Source of the DNA: Peromyscus leucopus | Taxonomy: Eukaryota > Chordata > Mammalia > Rodentia > Cricetidae | Direction of reading: 5' to 3' | NCBI RefSeq assembly: GCF_004664715.2 | Contig: NC_051063.1 | Span: forward strand, 69,550,518-69,614,517 | DNA: 64,000 nt | Shown here: positions 35,651 to 46,720 of the stretch, one piece after another | How positions within the stretch are numbered: the stretch's first letter is position 1 | Layout: every line of letters begins with the position of its first letter | The notes under the pieces: generated by a model | Databases searched by the model: none | The model's input: only the letters and a program-made list of their open reading frames with translations | What the model was told of the DNA's origin: nothing | Position numbers and translations under genes: made by a program

Positions 35651-36149
35651 TAAATTCAACACCATGATGTCTTTATTCAACAACATATGGTTAATTTTCA
35701 CTCATTTAATTTCCAAAATATCATAATTTCCTTATTTTATGAAGAACCAAAGTGAAGACTATAAAAAGGCACAAAATAAAACTGAAAACAGCATGGTTGA
35801 TAAACTACATTAATGCCATCTATTAGGGATTTTAAACTACTAGCAACAAAATTAAATATTAAAGTTAAATAGTGTGCTTGGTTGAATTCATAAAGTATTA
35901 GTATCTCATTTCATTCCAGACACTCTGAGGAAAGAAATCTAATTTTAAAAACAAAATCAATTTCAATTTTACAGAGACAGTAATTATGGAAAGATGTTTA
36001 AAGGACATATATATACCAAAGGGGAATATTTGGATATGAAGTTACCTGTAACAATTATTTGCTGCTGATTGAATGTAATAATTTAAACAGCTATTCCCAT
36101 TTGTTATAGATAATAAAGGATAAAAAGTATAAAAGCTATGTTTTATGTT
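35651..36149. other. AT-rich intronic sequence
   Basis: No transposon recognised. Confidence 0.5.
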
Positions 36150-36475
36150 GTGTGGTGACCTGAGTGAGAAATAGCCCCCATAGGCTCATATATTAGAACA
36201 CTTAGTCCCTAGCAGGTGGCGCTCGTTAGGGAAGTTAAGGAACCTTTAAGAGGTGGAGCCTCTCTGGAGGAAGTATGTCACTAGGGGTGGGGCTTGAGTC
36301 TATAACCTCTCCCCACTTCCAGTTTACCCTCTCTGCTTCCTTCCTGTAGACTGAGATATGATTTCTCGTGGATTCTCCCTCTGGCACTGTAAGCTCAAAT
36401 AGTCTCTTTCTTCCATAATTTGCTTTTGTTCATGGTATTTTATTACGGCAATAAAAAGCAACTGATACATGGTGC
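36150..36475 (+). repeat. Rodent dispersed repeat
   Basis: 'gaacacttagtccctagcag', 'aagaggtggagcctctctgg', 'aggaagtatgtcactagggg' and 'ggcaataaaaagcaactgat' match the rodent repeat type also seen at 28322-28605. Confidence 0.6.
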
Positions 36476-36904
36476 AATGAAGGTTATATACTATGTATGC
36501 AACTTCTTAATAAAGTTCATTTGATGTCAACACTAGAAAGACAGTAAAGCAGGGATTTTATATCTTATTTTTATAAACTCAATAAATCAGTAGATATTAG
36601 AGCCTTAGAGAGCTCAGGATTTCCCAGGTCTTAGGACATGACAGACAATATCAGTGAAGCAAAGTAACAGAAACCAGAGTAACAGAGCCTTAATAAACCC
36701 CTGCTAGTGAATGAGGGAATCACTGTCCACACAGTTCTATAACTGATTTCTGTACACAAAGGGCTCTGCTGCTATCACAGTTACATATAAAATTGGAAAC
36801 ATATGCATAGATCATAAAAATACATTGTCTTCAATTTTACTCACATTGGCTGAATGATATAGGAAGAGAAATATGTCACATACTAAGTGTTAAAAAAAAC
36901 CTAA

Positions 36905-37040
36905 TGAGGGCCAGCAAGATGGCCTGACTGCCTGAGTTTGACCCACAGGACTCACATGGTAGGAGAAAAGGACTACCAAAAATTACCCTCTGACATACAT
37001 GTGTGCTTTCATACACACATCCAGTTAAATAAGCAGCATT
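36905..37040 (+). mobile_element. B2/B3-family SINE
   Basis: 'ggccagcaagatggcctgac', 'tgcctgagtttgacccacag', 'gactcacatggtaggag' and 'cctctgacatacatgtgtgc' fit a B2-superfamily element. Confidence 0.7.
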
Positions 37041-37065
37041 TCTAAAAAAATGAATAAATCAGCAG

Positions 37066-37182
37066 CTGAGTATGGTTGGTTCAAACCTTTAATCCCAGCA
37101 CTTGGGAGGCAGAAGCAAGAGGATCATGGGTTTAACACCATCCTGGGCTATAAAGTAAGTTCTGGGTCAGCCTGTGGTACTG

Positions 37183-37221
<39 letters not shown>
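37066..37221 (+). mobile_element. B1 SINE with 39-bp poly-A tail
   Basis: 'acctttaatcccagcacttg', 'ggaggcagaagcaagaggat', 'atcctgggctataaag' and the A run at 37183-37221 make a B1 with a long tail. Confidence 0.85.
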
Positions 37222-37223
<2 letters not shown>

Positions 37224-37910
37224 ACAAAATGAAGGAAGCACAGAGGGTTGGGAAGATATTTTCACCGCCACACATAGACACAATGAGAAAAGTGAAAGTG
37301 ACCAGGCAAGGTAATTTCTTTTTGAAAAAAAAATTTTTTTTTCCTTTTTGTACCTTGACCCAAATGAGGTTAGTAAGCACACTGGGACTGGAAGTTCACT
37401 TCATTTTTATTCTGACTGTGGTGACTGTGTTTCATCCCTTGCCTCTCAACCTGATGTGATTGGTTAATTCATTTTAAATGCAAAGGCGATTAAGCCAAGG
37501 AGGAGGAAAGGGTCAGCCACTCTGGGTCATCAAGCTCCAGGAATGCACAGGAGCCTTTTTGTGAACAACATTTTTACTGGGTTGGGGAGAGAATTAAAAG
37601 ATTTGTGTAAAAGTTTTATAAAATGTTGGGGAGACTTGTGGAGGGCCCTTAGCAGGCTTGCCGCTTTGGGAGACAAAAGCATTACAGTGGGTCGATGTTT
37701 TGAAATCTGATCTTTTACAGAACGGAATGCAGATACTGTAGGGGATTCTGATGGAATTCTTATTGCTGTATCGTCATGCAGACAGAGATGAACGTGGCTC
37801 TATGTTGTAGAGCAGATCAGTCAAGAGCTCGTCTGACTGAAACCATGTAAGAGAGCAAAGCGGGCTTGACAAGAAAACTCCCAGCACCCATTTTAAAAGT
37901 TGCCAATGTG
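37222..37910. other. Intronic unique sequence
   Basis: A short A-run/T-run palindrome lies at 37324-37341. No family recognised. Confidence 0.45.
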
Positions 37911-38103
37911 AGCAGGGTGGCGGTGGTTGAACACCTTTAATCCCAGCACTCCTGAGGCAGAGGCAGGTGGATCTCTGTGGGTTCAAGGCCAACCTAGCCT
38001 AGTCTACAAAGTAAGTTCCAGGACATGCTCCAAACCTACACAGAGACACCCTGCCTCAAAAAACAAAAACAAAAACAGACAAAAAAAAAGAAAGAAAAAA
38101 AAT
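37911..38103 (+). mobile_element. B1 SINE
   Basis: 'acacctttaatcccagcact', 'aggcagaggcaggtggatct', 'gttcaaggccaacctagcct' and an A-rich tail. Confidence 0.9.
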
Positions 38104-38459
38104 CACTATTGTGGTGGAGTGTGACTCTGGGGACCCAAGAACAATTTGCTTGGGAAGAAGTACGTAAAAGATAACATAAAAACCAGACACAGGCTCAGCA
38201 CTCCCACCTGCCACCTCACCCTCCGCTGAGCCCTGAGGCTCTAAAGGCCTCTGAGACCCTGTGGCCAGGACTTTACTGTGAGGTGCTACAGCAACTGGAA
38301 AGAGGTCAGGCTGCAAGACAAGGGCAGAGCAGACTCAGGTGCAATTCTTAACAGTCACTCATCTCGTGTGCAGTGTAGACAGCACTGAGCTCCTGGAGAA
38401 GGCCAGCAAAGAGGTAAAAAGGGCCACTGCCTAGGAAAGAGTCATATACTAAGCCTCAG

Positions 38460-38532
38460 AGACACCCCAAATATCTGTTTCCTTATACCTAACCAACTGG
38501 GGCACATCCATGCAATGGAACACAACTCAGCA

Positions 38533-38563
<31 letters not shown>

Positions 38564-38780
38564 CAACTAATGACAATAAACAGATGAATTGCAAAACACT
38601 ATTCTAAGTCAAAGAAGCCAGATTTGAAGGTTGACATTCTATGTGTATCTTTCTTCAAAAGTGAAAATAAGTGACGAGGGGAGAAGACTGAGAAATAGGG
38701 CAGAAGGGATGTTTTGAGGGACCTAGAAATATGATATGTCTTGTATTTAGTCATAAAAGTGTACATATTATTTAAAGTTG
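38460..38780 (+). mobile_element. Ancient L1M 3' end, interrupted by (AAAAC)n
   Basis: 'catgcaatggaacacaactc' followed, after the (AAAAC)n tract at 38531-38567, by 'acactattctaagtcaaaga' and 'agccagatttgaaggttgac' matches the terminal part of old L1MA/L1MB elements ('atgcaatggaatattactca', 'gctaagtgaaagaagccag'). Confidence 0.7.
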
Positions 38781-39027
38781 AGAATTTACGCTTGTAGACT
38801 ATATATTGCCAGAGGTGGAGGTAGAGAGATTGATACCAATTCCCTAGAAGCTATTTCGATACTGATTGCTTCAGCCAATATCCAAACACAGAAACAGACT
38901 AGTTTTAACTTAATTAATACTTCATATATTAGAGCTGTCCAATGGGACTTTGGCTCATTATTGCAAATCTTAACTCAGGCTCTTGTTTTTCACATTTTCT
39001 CCAGTTTTTCTGCCAATTTACCCTTTT

Positions 39028-39074
39028 TATAAAAGAAAGAAAGGAAGGAAAGGAAGGAGGGAGGGAGAGAGAAA
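39028..39074. repeat. (GGAA)n/(GAAA)n purine tract
   Basis: A run of GAAA, GGAA and GGGA units. Confidence 0.85.
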
Positions 39075-39124
39075 ATGGCCTTGCACCACAGAGGCATGTC
39101 TAACTCAAAAAAAAAATAAAGAAG

Positions 39125-39512
39125 TATTTTCTTTTCTGCACATGTATATGTGTATCATGTGGGTGAGTGTGTGTGTATGTGTGTGCATGCTCATCTGTGT
39201 GTGTATCTATGTGGAGGCCAGAGACATTTAGTATCTCACTAGATATCTCTCTCTCTCTCTCTCTCTCTCATCTATGCACCTATTTTTTTATCTATATATT
39301 TATATTAAGGCTGGGCATCTCCTTGAGCCTGGAGCTCCCTGGCTCTAGTACAGTTAGCTTGCGACGGAGACTGTGTCTTTACCCTCGGTGTTCTGGGATG
39401 ACAGCTAGGTGCTCACAACCACTCAGCTTTCACTTGGGTTCTTGGATTTGAACTCAGGTCCTCCTGTTTGCCAGCCAAGCACCTTACCCCCTAAGCCTTC
39501 TCCCCACCCACT
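39125..39512 (-). mobile_element. B3 SINE, antisense, with internal (TC)n
   Basis: A GT-rich start, 'tatgtggaggccagagac', then (TC)n at 39246-39269, 'gagcctggagctccctggct', 'ttgaactcaggtcctcctgt' and 'caagcaccttaccccctaag' give a reversed B3 with expanded middle. Confidence 0.75.
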
Positions 39513-40084
39513 CTCAAGACAATTTTGTCTTGTAAATAAACCTCAGAACCACATATTTTAGTTTGATACCAATCCCATTGTGATTCAAATTGGACTTCCA
39601 TCAAATTGTTACATGAATTGAGGAAGGCTTAGAAAACAGCTCTTCCGTTTAAACACATGCACCAAACTGTCCCAGTCTATTTTTAGGCCCCAGGGGACTA
39701 TTTCATGGATGCTACTAGAGGAATCTTTAAAAGACCTTGCTATTTCATATGCAAAAGGGTAAAGTGGTTTTTTTGTTTTGTTTCAAAATAAGTTTTCACT
39801 CTTTCTATATATTTGGGGAAACTCTTCCATTTAGTAGGTATATTTGCATATTTTATGATATACCTTAATGGAATTCTCTTATGACTTTCAAAGTTTTTGC
39901 TCTTTCTCTGGGGAGAGTTTGTACATAAATCAAGGTGGTGACCGTAAAGCCTTTGGTGTTGTCTTTCCACATCTCAGTGCGCCTTCTGTTTCTAGCCTCA
40001 CTCCAGGCCAGCACCTGTCAGGACAACCTCAAGCTCCAAGTCCAACAGCAAGGACTTTGTGTTCCCAGTGACTTTATTTGTTCA
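39513..40084. other. Intronic unique sequence
   Basis: AT-rich around 39770-39900; nothing recognised. Confidence 0.45.
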
Positions 40085-40102
40085 TTATTTTGAAGATTTA
40101 TT

Positions 40103-40156
<54 letters not shown>

Positions 40157-40345
40157 CGCGCAAATGTGTGGCATGCATGTGTCGGTACCTGTGATGGTTA
40201 GAGGGGGGTGTTGGATGCTCTGGAGCTAAAGTTAAAGGCAGTTCGGACCTCCTTGATGTGGGTGCCGGGAACTGACTGGCGTCCTCTAAAAGAGTGAGTG
40301 GTATGTGCTCTTAATTTCGGAGCTAGCTTCCCAGCACCTTAGGGA
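40085..40345 (-). mobile_element. B2-family SINE, antisense, with compound microsatellite
   Basis: The tail-side simple repeat is followed by 'ggttagaggggggtgttgga', 'ggtgccgggaactgactggc' and 'tatgtgctcttaatttcgga', the reversed B2-family body and head. Confidence 0.75.
40103..40161. repeat. (TC)n(TG)n(CG)n compound microsatellite
   Basis: TC repeats at 40103-40117, pure TG at about 40117-40147, then CG at about 40148-40161. About 45 bp is strictly alternating purine-pyrimidine. Confidence 0.95.
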
Positions 40346-40567
40346 TTTTTAATGGTTATCTCTTTGGGGGCTAATTTTTAACTACTACTTTGAACAACAG
40401 TTTCAGAAAGAACTGATTTATCATGTTAAGCAAGTATTTATCAGCTAGGGACCAGCCATAATTAAACACAGCAGGCCAAACAAATATGGTCATGGATATT
40501 ACTACAAAATAAAAATTTTACATGGAAAAGTAATTAATTAACAGTAAAAGTGAGCATCAAGACATAC

Positions 40568-40690
40568 GGGTGGCCCAGGACAGTGGGGCACACCTGGGTC
40601 CCCAGCACTCAGGAGGCTGTGGCAAGAGGATGTCCATTTCACGACCACGCCCAGGCTACACAGCTAGATCATTTCTCAAAAACCAAAGGA
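40568..40690 (+). mobile_element. B1-like SINE, diverged
   Basis: 'gtggggcacacctgggtccc', 'cagcactcaggaggctgtgg' and 'cccaggctacacagctagat' follow B1 order. Confidence 0.65.
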
Positions 40691-42318
40691 AGTACGCTGT
40701 AAGGATGCTTCCAACTCCTCACTCAAACTGTAAAAGTAAGACAAAAAGGCAGAACCCAGGAGATCGGCATCATTTTGTTATTCACCGTCTGCCCACAGTG
40801 TCCAGGCCCCACGACGAAAATCTCACCGTCCTCTCAGGAGGCTCAGGGCTTATTGGCAGTTGACCTAAGCATCAATTTCAATTGTCAGAGCTGACATTAA
40901 TCAGTATCCTAAGAGGACCATCTGGCACCTGCACCAAGTGAACGCCATGTACTTGGTGAGCAAAGTTTATAGATGGTCCATGTTATATTTTATCCAGAAA
41001 GAAGGTCTTGCGAACGCCCAGTCATCGAGTAAAATTCTCCAGAGCATATCTGTTAGCCATGGCCTCCCCATTTTGTACAGCCCCTCCATTTGGCTTGAAC
41101 AAGGACAGTTCTTGAAATGAAAGTAATTTGGTTCTTATAACCACAGTGACTCATTTTTCTAGATTTCTGCCTGTCCCGCCCTCACAGCTGATTCAGACAC
41201 TGACCTCAAGTACCTATTATGAACTACCAATCAATAACATAGCAAAGAACCTCCTCCACTTCTCTGAAACATATAAAAAGAGAGCCAGACTGGGCCACAT
41301 GGTCCTGATTTCTCCTCAGAGGTCCCCACACCTCTGTCTATGGTATTGATAACTTCTAATAAATCTCTAAAACGGCAATCAGCCTTGGTGTTTTCCATGA
41401 ACCCTAACATCCTATCCTCTTGATATCAATCTAAACAGGCACCCCCTGCCACAGTGCTTCATAACCCATCTTTATATTTCTAATGCCCACCTTATTATTT
41501 CTTACCCAAACACAAAGAAGACATTGGAGGAGGAGAGTCTACCCATTTCATCGAATTTTACAGCAGCTCCTGCAACTGGGAGATGGCCAGGATCGATCAT
41601 GATGCCGACCATTGTAATTTTAATTACAAAATAAAAATGTTGCTTTTATTGAGACTACTCTCCTCAAACAAAAATCCCTCTATTCTATAGAATTTCTTAT
41701 TTTAGTTATGAAAAGACACAGACATTTCAATCATTCATCCCACACATAAAACGACGACGAAAGTATCATGATAACAAGAACCCAAGAAATTGATTTCCCC
41801 CTCACAGGGATCCCAAACTTCAACCTCAAGTTACATGGACAGATGCAAACTGGAAGTCACTTTGGAACAGATGCTCAGCCAAGATTTTTTATTCCTTATT
41901 AATTTTGTTCAGACAAGATCTTAACAGCATGCGGTGGAAGGTAAACCCACAAAGTGGCACAATAATGACTAATTTTAATTACTTTCCAGAATCTCTACTT
42001 GTTTGCAAAATTGACTATGTTTCTCACAAGCTAATTATCTAGCTACATAGTTAAAAGTTTGCAAAATAGAATATTCCCCACTCCTGTCTAGCAGGAAGCT
42101 GCAGGCTAATGGGATGAAGCCCACTTGTACTGAATTTCAATGGGCTGCTCCAGTGTCCAGCAGGAGCACAATCCAGACATCTACTAGGGTGATCAGTCAA
42201 AGAGAAACACAGTTATTAGGTGGCATTTCTTTAAAGGAATTACATACCTCAAACGCTGCCCAGGGAAAAATGTTCCACATTTAGGTAAAACCATTATCGT
42301 AAGTCAAAAAGAAAAACA
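40691..42318. other. Intronic sequence, possible LTR remnant
   Basis: Near 41270-41370 a TATA-like 'catataaaaagagagccaga' is followed about 90 bp later by an 'aataaatctctaaa' polyadenylation-type signal, an arrangement seen in LTRs, but no boundaries or duplications could be defined. AT-rich homeodomain-like cores lie at 41955-42060. Confidence 0.3.
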
Positions 42319-42641
42319 GGGCTTGGGAGATGGCTCAGTTGGTAAGGTGCTTGCTGAGGACCTGAGTTTAATCCTTTAAATCCACCTTAAAAACAACAAC
42401 CAACCAACCAAACAAACAAAAAACCCAAAACAAAACAGCCACTTAAAAAATAGGACATGATGGCCCATCCACAGGAGGATGGCTGAGTCTTGGTGACCAG
42501 CCAGTCTAGCCAAACTGGTGAGTGGCAGGTAAGAAAAAGAAATGAGAGACCCTGCCTCAAAAATAAAGGTGAGTGAGTGAGGAAGACATCCGAGGTTAAC
42601 CGGCTTCTATATGCAAACATGAATACATCCATGCATATGTT

Positions 42642-42691
<50 letters not shown>
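42319..42691 (+). mobile_element. B3 SINE with A-rich insertion and (CA)n tail
   Basis: 'cttgggagatggctcagttg', 'aaggtgcttgctgaggacct', an A-rich block at 42388-42450, 'cagccagtctagccaaactg', 'gaccctgcctcaaaaataaa' and a CA tail at 42645-42691. Confidence 0.8.
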
Positions 42692-42695
<4 letters not shown>

Positions 42696-43734
42696 CAGGA
42701 CCATGCTAATTTGAACCCAGGTGTAGACCTATGAAGTCTCCCAGGAACTGTTCTGGCCTTTTCTGTTGCCTTCTCCAACTTGACCCCCTTCTGACCATTA
42801 TTCTAACCACATTGTCAAGTCACATAAATCACATTGTTCTTGCTCTTACCACCTGCATTCTTTAGGATTACTCTCCCTCTGTGTCTCAATAGGAGGTCCC
42901 TGCCCCAGATATCATCAGGTTAACCTCTTCCCTGCCTGCAAAATTGGGTGCCAAAATCTCCTTTGCAAGAATTTTGTCTCTTGCCTTCCAACTCAAAGTG
43001 AGAGATAATGTCTGGACCCAGTACACTTGGATCCCCCACTTCTGATCTCGGTGTAGGGGTCACACCCATGCAAGCTATACAGCTGTCTTGTACACCATCC
43101 ATTGTCCCTCTTTACAAGGATGCTTACTCCCCCAGGACAGGCACCTTCCGTTTGTTTACAGACTGCCCTAGAGAGCCCAAAACACAGCTGTCCTAAGAGG
43201 ACTCTGCCACTGGCTTAGGGGATATGCTGGGTCCTATTATTCTAAAGGCGGACAGAAAGGAAGAAGGCCTGGTGTGCACAGCTGGAATGGAATTCTGCTC
43301 ACTTTGACTATGACTCTAAGCAAGGAACAAGCCTGCCAACAATGGAAGGAATATGGCTTCATGTCTAGGCCCTTTAAAAATCTCAAACTAAATGGAATGC
43401 TCTAAGATTCCTGCACCAAAGGGCTTTTTGCCATGAGTTTAAGATTCATACTGTCCTCTACTACTATATTGAATACACATTTTCAAAATATCTCTGAGAG
43501 GGGGCTATAGGGAAGGTAATTAAATACTAGGAAATCATTTCAAATTCAGCCTACCCCCTCTCTAAAGACAACCCTCTCCCTGATCATGTTGCCTTGAGCA
43601 ACACTGCTTGAAAACTTGGAAATACAACATTTCTGGGTGCTTAATCAAGGACTCCAACAGGAACAATTCAATGCACCAGAGAACCAGCTACTAAACCTTG
43701 GTTTAGTTTAACTACGATAAAGCAGATCCGAATG
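42692..43734. other. Intronic unique sequence
   Basis: About 1 kb, no family recognised. Confidence 0.45.
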
Positions 43735-44105
43735 TTGTACTCGGAAACACTCCTGGTAGATATAATACAAGGCACAGATACAGGGAATGAAACATCATGC
43801 TTAAAGCCTAGAAGAATTAATTCTGCTAAAATGTTTATGCAAGCCAAAGTGAGTTGTAGCCTCAATGCAAGCCCAATCAAAATCAGAAGGGCAGTTGTCA
43901 CAGAAATACAAAACAACAACAAACATTTGTATGATGCCACAAGCAGATCTTGAATAGTCAATGCAATCGTGAGCAAAAAGAGCAAAAGTAGAGGTAACAT
44001 ACTACCAGGCTTCAAAATACAAAGCAAAGCTACAGTAATGAAAACGGCATGGCACAGGCACAAAATCAGACACATTCACCAAGGATAGAGTTGAGGAGAA
44101 TTCAA
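43735..44105 (+). mobile_element. L1 ORF2 fragment, left part
   Basis: 'gcctagaagaattaattctg', 'ctcaatgcaagcccaatcaa', 'caggcttcaaaatacaaagc' and 'aaagctacagtaatgaaaac' follow L1 ORF2 after the catalytic region. The reading frame is broken by many substitutions; there is no 5' end. The same element resumes at 44466. Confidence 0.85.
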
Positions 44106-44465
44106 CTGACTTTTCTTTTTGAGATTATAATTTAATTATGATTCTTCCTTCCTTTTCCTCCCTCTGAACTCTCCCATATATCCCTCCCCACTCTCCTTCA
44201 AATTCGTAGCCTCTTTTTTTTTCATTTATTGTTATTGCATGCATATATGTATATATACATGCATATATTCCTAAATATAACCTAGTGAGTCCATGTAATG
44301 TTTTATATGTTTTCAGGGCTGACTATTAGGTACTTAACTGCCAATTGGTGTGCTCTTTCCTGGGGAAGACCACCTCTCCTGCTCCCAGCTTTCCTCAGTT
44401 GCCTATAGTTCCTTATGTAGGGTTGAGGCCTTGTGGGCTTTTTCCCACATAGTTTGGCAAGGGGC
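44106..44465 (-). mobile_element. L1 3'-UTR fragment inserted in reverse
   Basis: 'tttaattatgattcttcctt', 'tatatccctccccactctcc', 'ttattgcatgcatatatgta', 'ccaattggtgtgctctttcc' and 'ggttgaggccttgtgggctt' match the reversed 3' UTR of rodent L1. It interrupts the plus-oriented L1 ORF2. Confidence 0.75.
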
Positions 44466-44615
44466 TTTTGATAAAGATGCCTAGAACACTCAGAGGAAAG
44501 TGCTGTCTATTTGACAACTGGTGTTGAGGGAATAGGAGACTCATCTGCAGAGACATGAAATTTTAGACCCTTATACCATAGGCAAAAGTCAACTCAAAGT
44601 ATATTATAAACCTTG
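44466..44615 (+). mobile_element. L1 ORF2 fragment, middle part
   Basis: 'ttttgataaagatgcctaga', 'ttgacaactggtgttgaggg', 'gaaattttagacccttatac' and 'aaaagtcaactcaaagtata' continue L1 ORF2 beyond the insertion. Confidence 0.8.
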
Positions 44616-44735
44616 GCTTGATGGATGGCACATGTGCATAATCCAATCAAGAGAACTCAAGTGACAGAGGTAGAATGATCACTGTAGGTACTGGGCCAGT
44701 CCAGGCTACATAATGATAGAGTCCCTGCCTCAAAA
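44616..44735 (+). mobile_element. B1-like SINE inserted in L1
   Basis: 'cttgatggatggcacatgtg', 'ataatccaatcaagagaact', 'ccagtccaggctacataatg' and 'gagtccctgcctcaaaatcc' fit a diverged B1; followed to 44870 by an AT/TATG-rich simple stretch. Confidence 0.6.
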
Positions 44736-44869
44736 TCCACAAACTTTGTGTATGTGTATATGTGCTAATATATGACATCTGTATTACATATAACAATTAT
44801 ATATACTATAAATATAATGTATATGTGTGGGTATGCATGCATATATATATATGTATATATGCATACATA

Positions 44870-45385
44870 GTATAATGAAAGAAAACACAGGGGCAGGGAA
44901 TTCAGGCAAAAATAAACAAACAGAATTGCATTAAACTAACAGGCTTCCCAGCAAAACAAACAGTTACCATAATGAAACCATTTGTTAGACAAGAAATGTT
45001 TGGAGCCATCATTTGGAGGAAACTTTACTAATCCAAAATGTTTAAAAAACTCAAACAATTCAATACCAAGAAAACAAATGACCTAATTATCTATTGGGAA
45101 AGAATGTGAGCAGACATTTAAGCAGACATGCAGGTGCATGAAAAGATGCTCTGCTCACTCAGGAGTGGGAAAATGCAAATCAGAAGCTGAGAAAGACGGG
45201 TTACATGGGTTTGACCGGCTTATTGGTTCAAAGAGAACAGAAAGAATGCAGGCTGATGTGAGCAAAGAGAACCCCGATACACCAGTGGGGAGAAGAAAAA
45301 TTAGTACAGTCAGTATGGAGAACTGAGTCTCCTTAACCCATGAAGACCACAGGAGAAAGAGGCCTGCTATTAGGCACAAACTAAA
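44870..45385 (+). mobile_element. L1 ORF2 3' part
   Basis: 'gaattgcattaaactaacag', 'aactcaaacaattcaatacc', 'aagaaaacaaatgacctaat', 'tgggaaaatgcaaatcagaa' and 'attagtacagtcagtatgga' are in the order of the end of L1 ORF2. The frame is disrupted. Confidence 0.8.
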
Positions 45386-45469
45386 GGAAATGAGATTGGG
45401 ATACGTCTGGATGGATGGCTTACCTGCAAGCTCCCAGAACTCCTGCTTCCACTTTGAGTTTTGTCTTCA

Positions 45470-45780
45470 GAGATGCAGCCTGCCATGCCTGGTTTTACAC
45501 ATGTCCTGCCTGACAGTTCACACTCACTGTTTATTCACTGAATCATCTCTCCAATCCTCCACCTTATTTTTTGGGACAGGATCTCTCATTGAACCCGGAT
45601 CTGACTGATCAGATAGCCTGGCTGGACCATAACCTCCAAGGATTCACTGGTTTCTGTACCTCCCTCCCACTGGCTGCTACATCCAGCTATTATATGGATG
45701 CTGGGAGCCAAGCTCAGGTCCCCAGGAAAAGGAGACAGACTCGTTACGGACTGAGCTCTCTCCTCATCCTGAGTGCCTGC
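45470..45780 (-). mobile_element. B3-type SINE(s), antisense
   Basis: A SINE head remnant ('attcactgaatcatctctcc') ends near 45556 and is followed directly by 'ttattttttgggacaggatc', 'tctctcattgaacccggatc', 'atgctgggagccaagctcag', a second reversed B3-like body. Probably two elements back to back. Confidence 0.65.
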
Positions 45781-45956
45781 AAGCACGGACAATTTCTGCA
45801 GTGTATAAATGTCTGCTCTCCCGGCACTAAGTCTAGTCTATTGGGTAGGAAAGTTCTTCTCCAACATTCCAAGTGCAGAAATGGTGGGTTATTTAAGTAT
45901 AGACAGTTCAGTGAGTGTTTGGGCCATCATCCAGTGGCCAGCTGTTCGCAGAAAAG

Positions 45957-46345
45957 TGCTGTGGGATGGTCTGTATGTCAAATTGCTCTGATTGGTCAAT
46001 AAATAAAACACTGATTGGCCAGTGGCCAGGCAGGAAGTAGGTGGGACAAGGAGAGAGGAGAATTCTGGGAAGCGGAAGGCTGAGGCAGAGAGACACTGCC
46101 AGCCCCGCCATGACAAGAAGCATGTGAAGACACCGGTAAGCCACCAGCCACGTGGCAAGGTATAGATTTATGGAAATGGATTAACTTAAGATATAAGAAC
46201 AGTTAGCTAGAAGCCTGCCATGGCCATAGAGTTTATAAGCAATATAAGTCTCTGTGTTTACTTGGTTGGGTCTGAGCGGCTGTGGGACTGGCGGGTGACA
46301 AAGATTTGTCCTGACTGTGGGCAAGGCAGGAAAACTCTAGCTACA
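45957..46345 (+). mobile_element. Solo endogenous-retrovirus LTR, 389 bp, 6-bp TSD
   Basis: The element begins TGCTGTGGGATGG and ends CTCTAGCTACA (TG...CA) and is flanked by the direct repeat GAAAAG at 45951-45956 and 46346-46351. It contains two ATTGG (inverted CCAAT) boxes at 45991 and 46014 around an AT-rich 'aataaataaaa'. No internal retroviral sequence is present, so it is a solo LTR. I associate this LTR type with cricetid rodents. A 6-bp duplication is typical of class II (ERVK-like) elements. It lies antisense to Dock1. Confidence 0.9.
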
Positions 46346-46419
46346 GAAAAGGCTACTAGAAAGTGCTCCAAAATGAAGGCAAGAAGAGTGTGACCACTAA
46401 ATCTTCGCTGTTAACATGG

Positions 46420-46720
46420 GTTGGAAACACCTAGAAGGGACACTTCAGGTGTATCTATGAAGATGCCTCTAGAGAGGTTTAAGAGAAGACAAAAGACCTA
46501 CCCTAAATATAGGTAGCACTTTCTCATGGGCTGGGGTCCTAGACAAAATAAAAAGAAGAAAACAGTCTGAACATCGGAGTTCATCTCTCTCGGCCTTTTG
46601 TGTACAGATATAATGTAGACCATGGCTCAAGCTCCTGCACTATGACTTCTCTGCCAATATGGACTGCTCCCTTCAACTGTGAACTGAAAGGTACCTTCAT
46701 CAACAATAAAAGAAAAAAAA
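46420..46720 (+). repeat. Rodent dispersed repeat, fragment of the 17605 family
   Basis: 'tagcactttctcatgggctg', 'gggtcctagacaaaataaaa', 'gttcatctctctcggccttt' and 'atatggactgctcccttcaa' match the pattern of 17605-17970. Confidence 0.55.

Noticed and set aside
41128..41349. Retroviral LTR at 40880-41400 from TATA-like and AATAAA-like signals
   Set aside because: No terminal TG/CA boundaries or target duplication could be defined, so it is mentioned only as a possibility in the regional entry.
43668..44075. 135-codon hydrophobic minus-strand frame resembling a membrane protein
   Set aside because: It is the antisense reading of the L1 ORF2 relic; the A-rich sense strand gives leucine- and isoleucine-rich codons in reverse.
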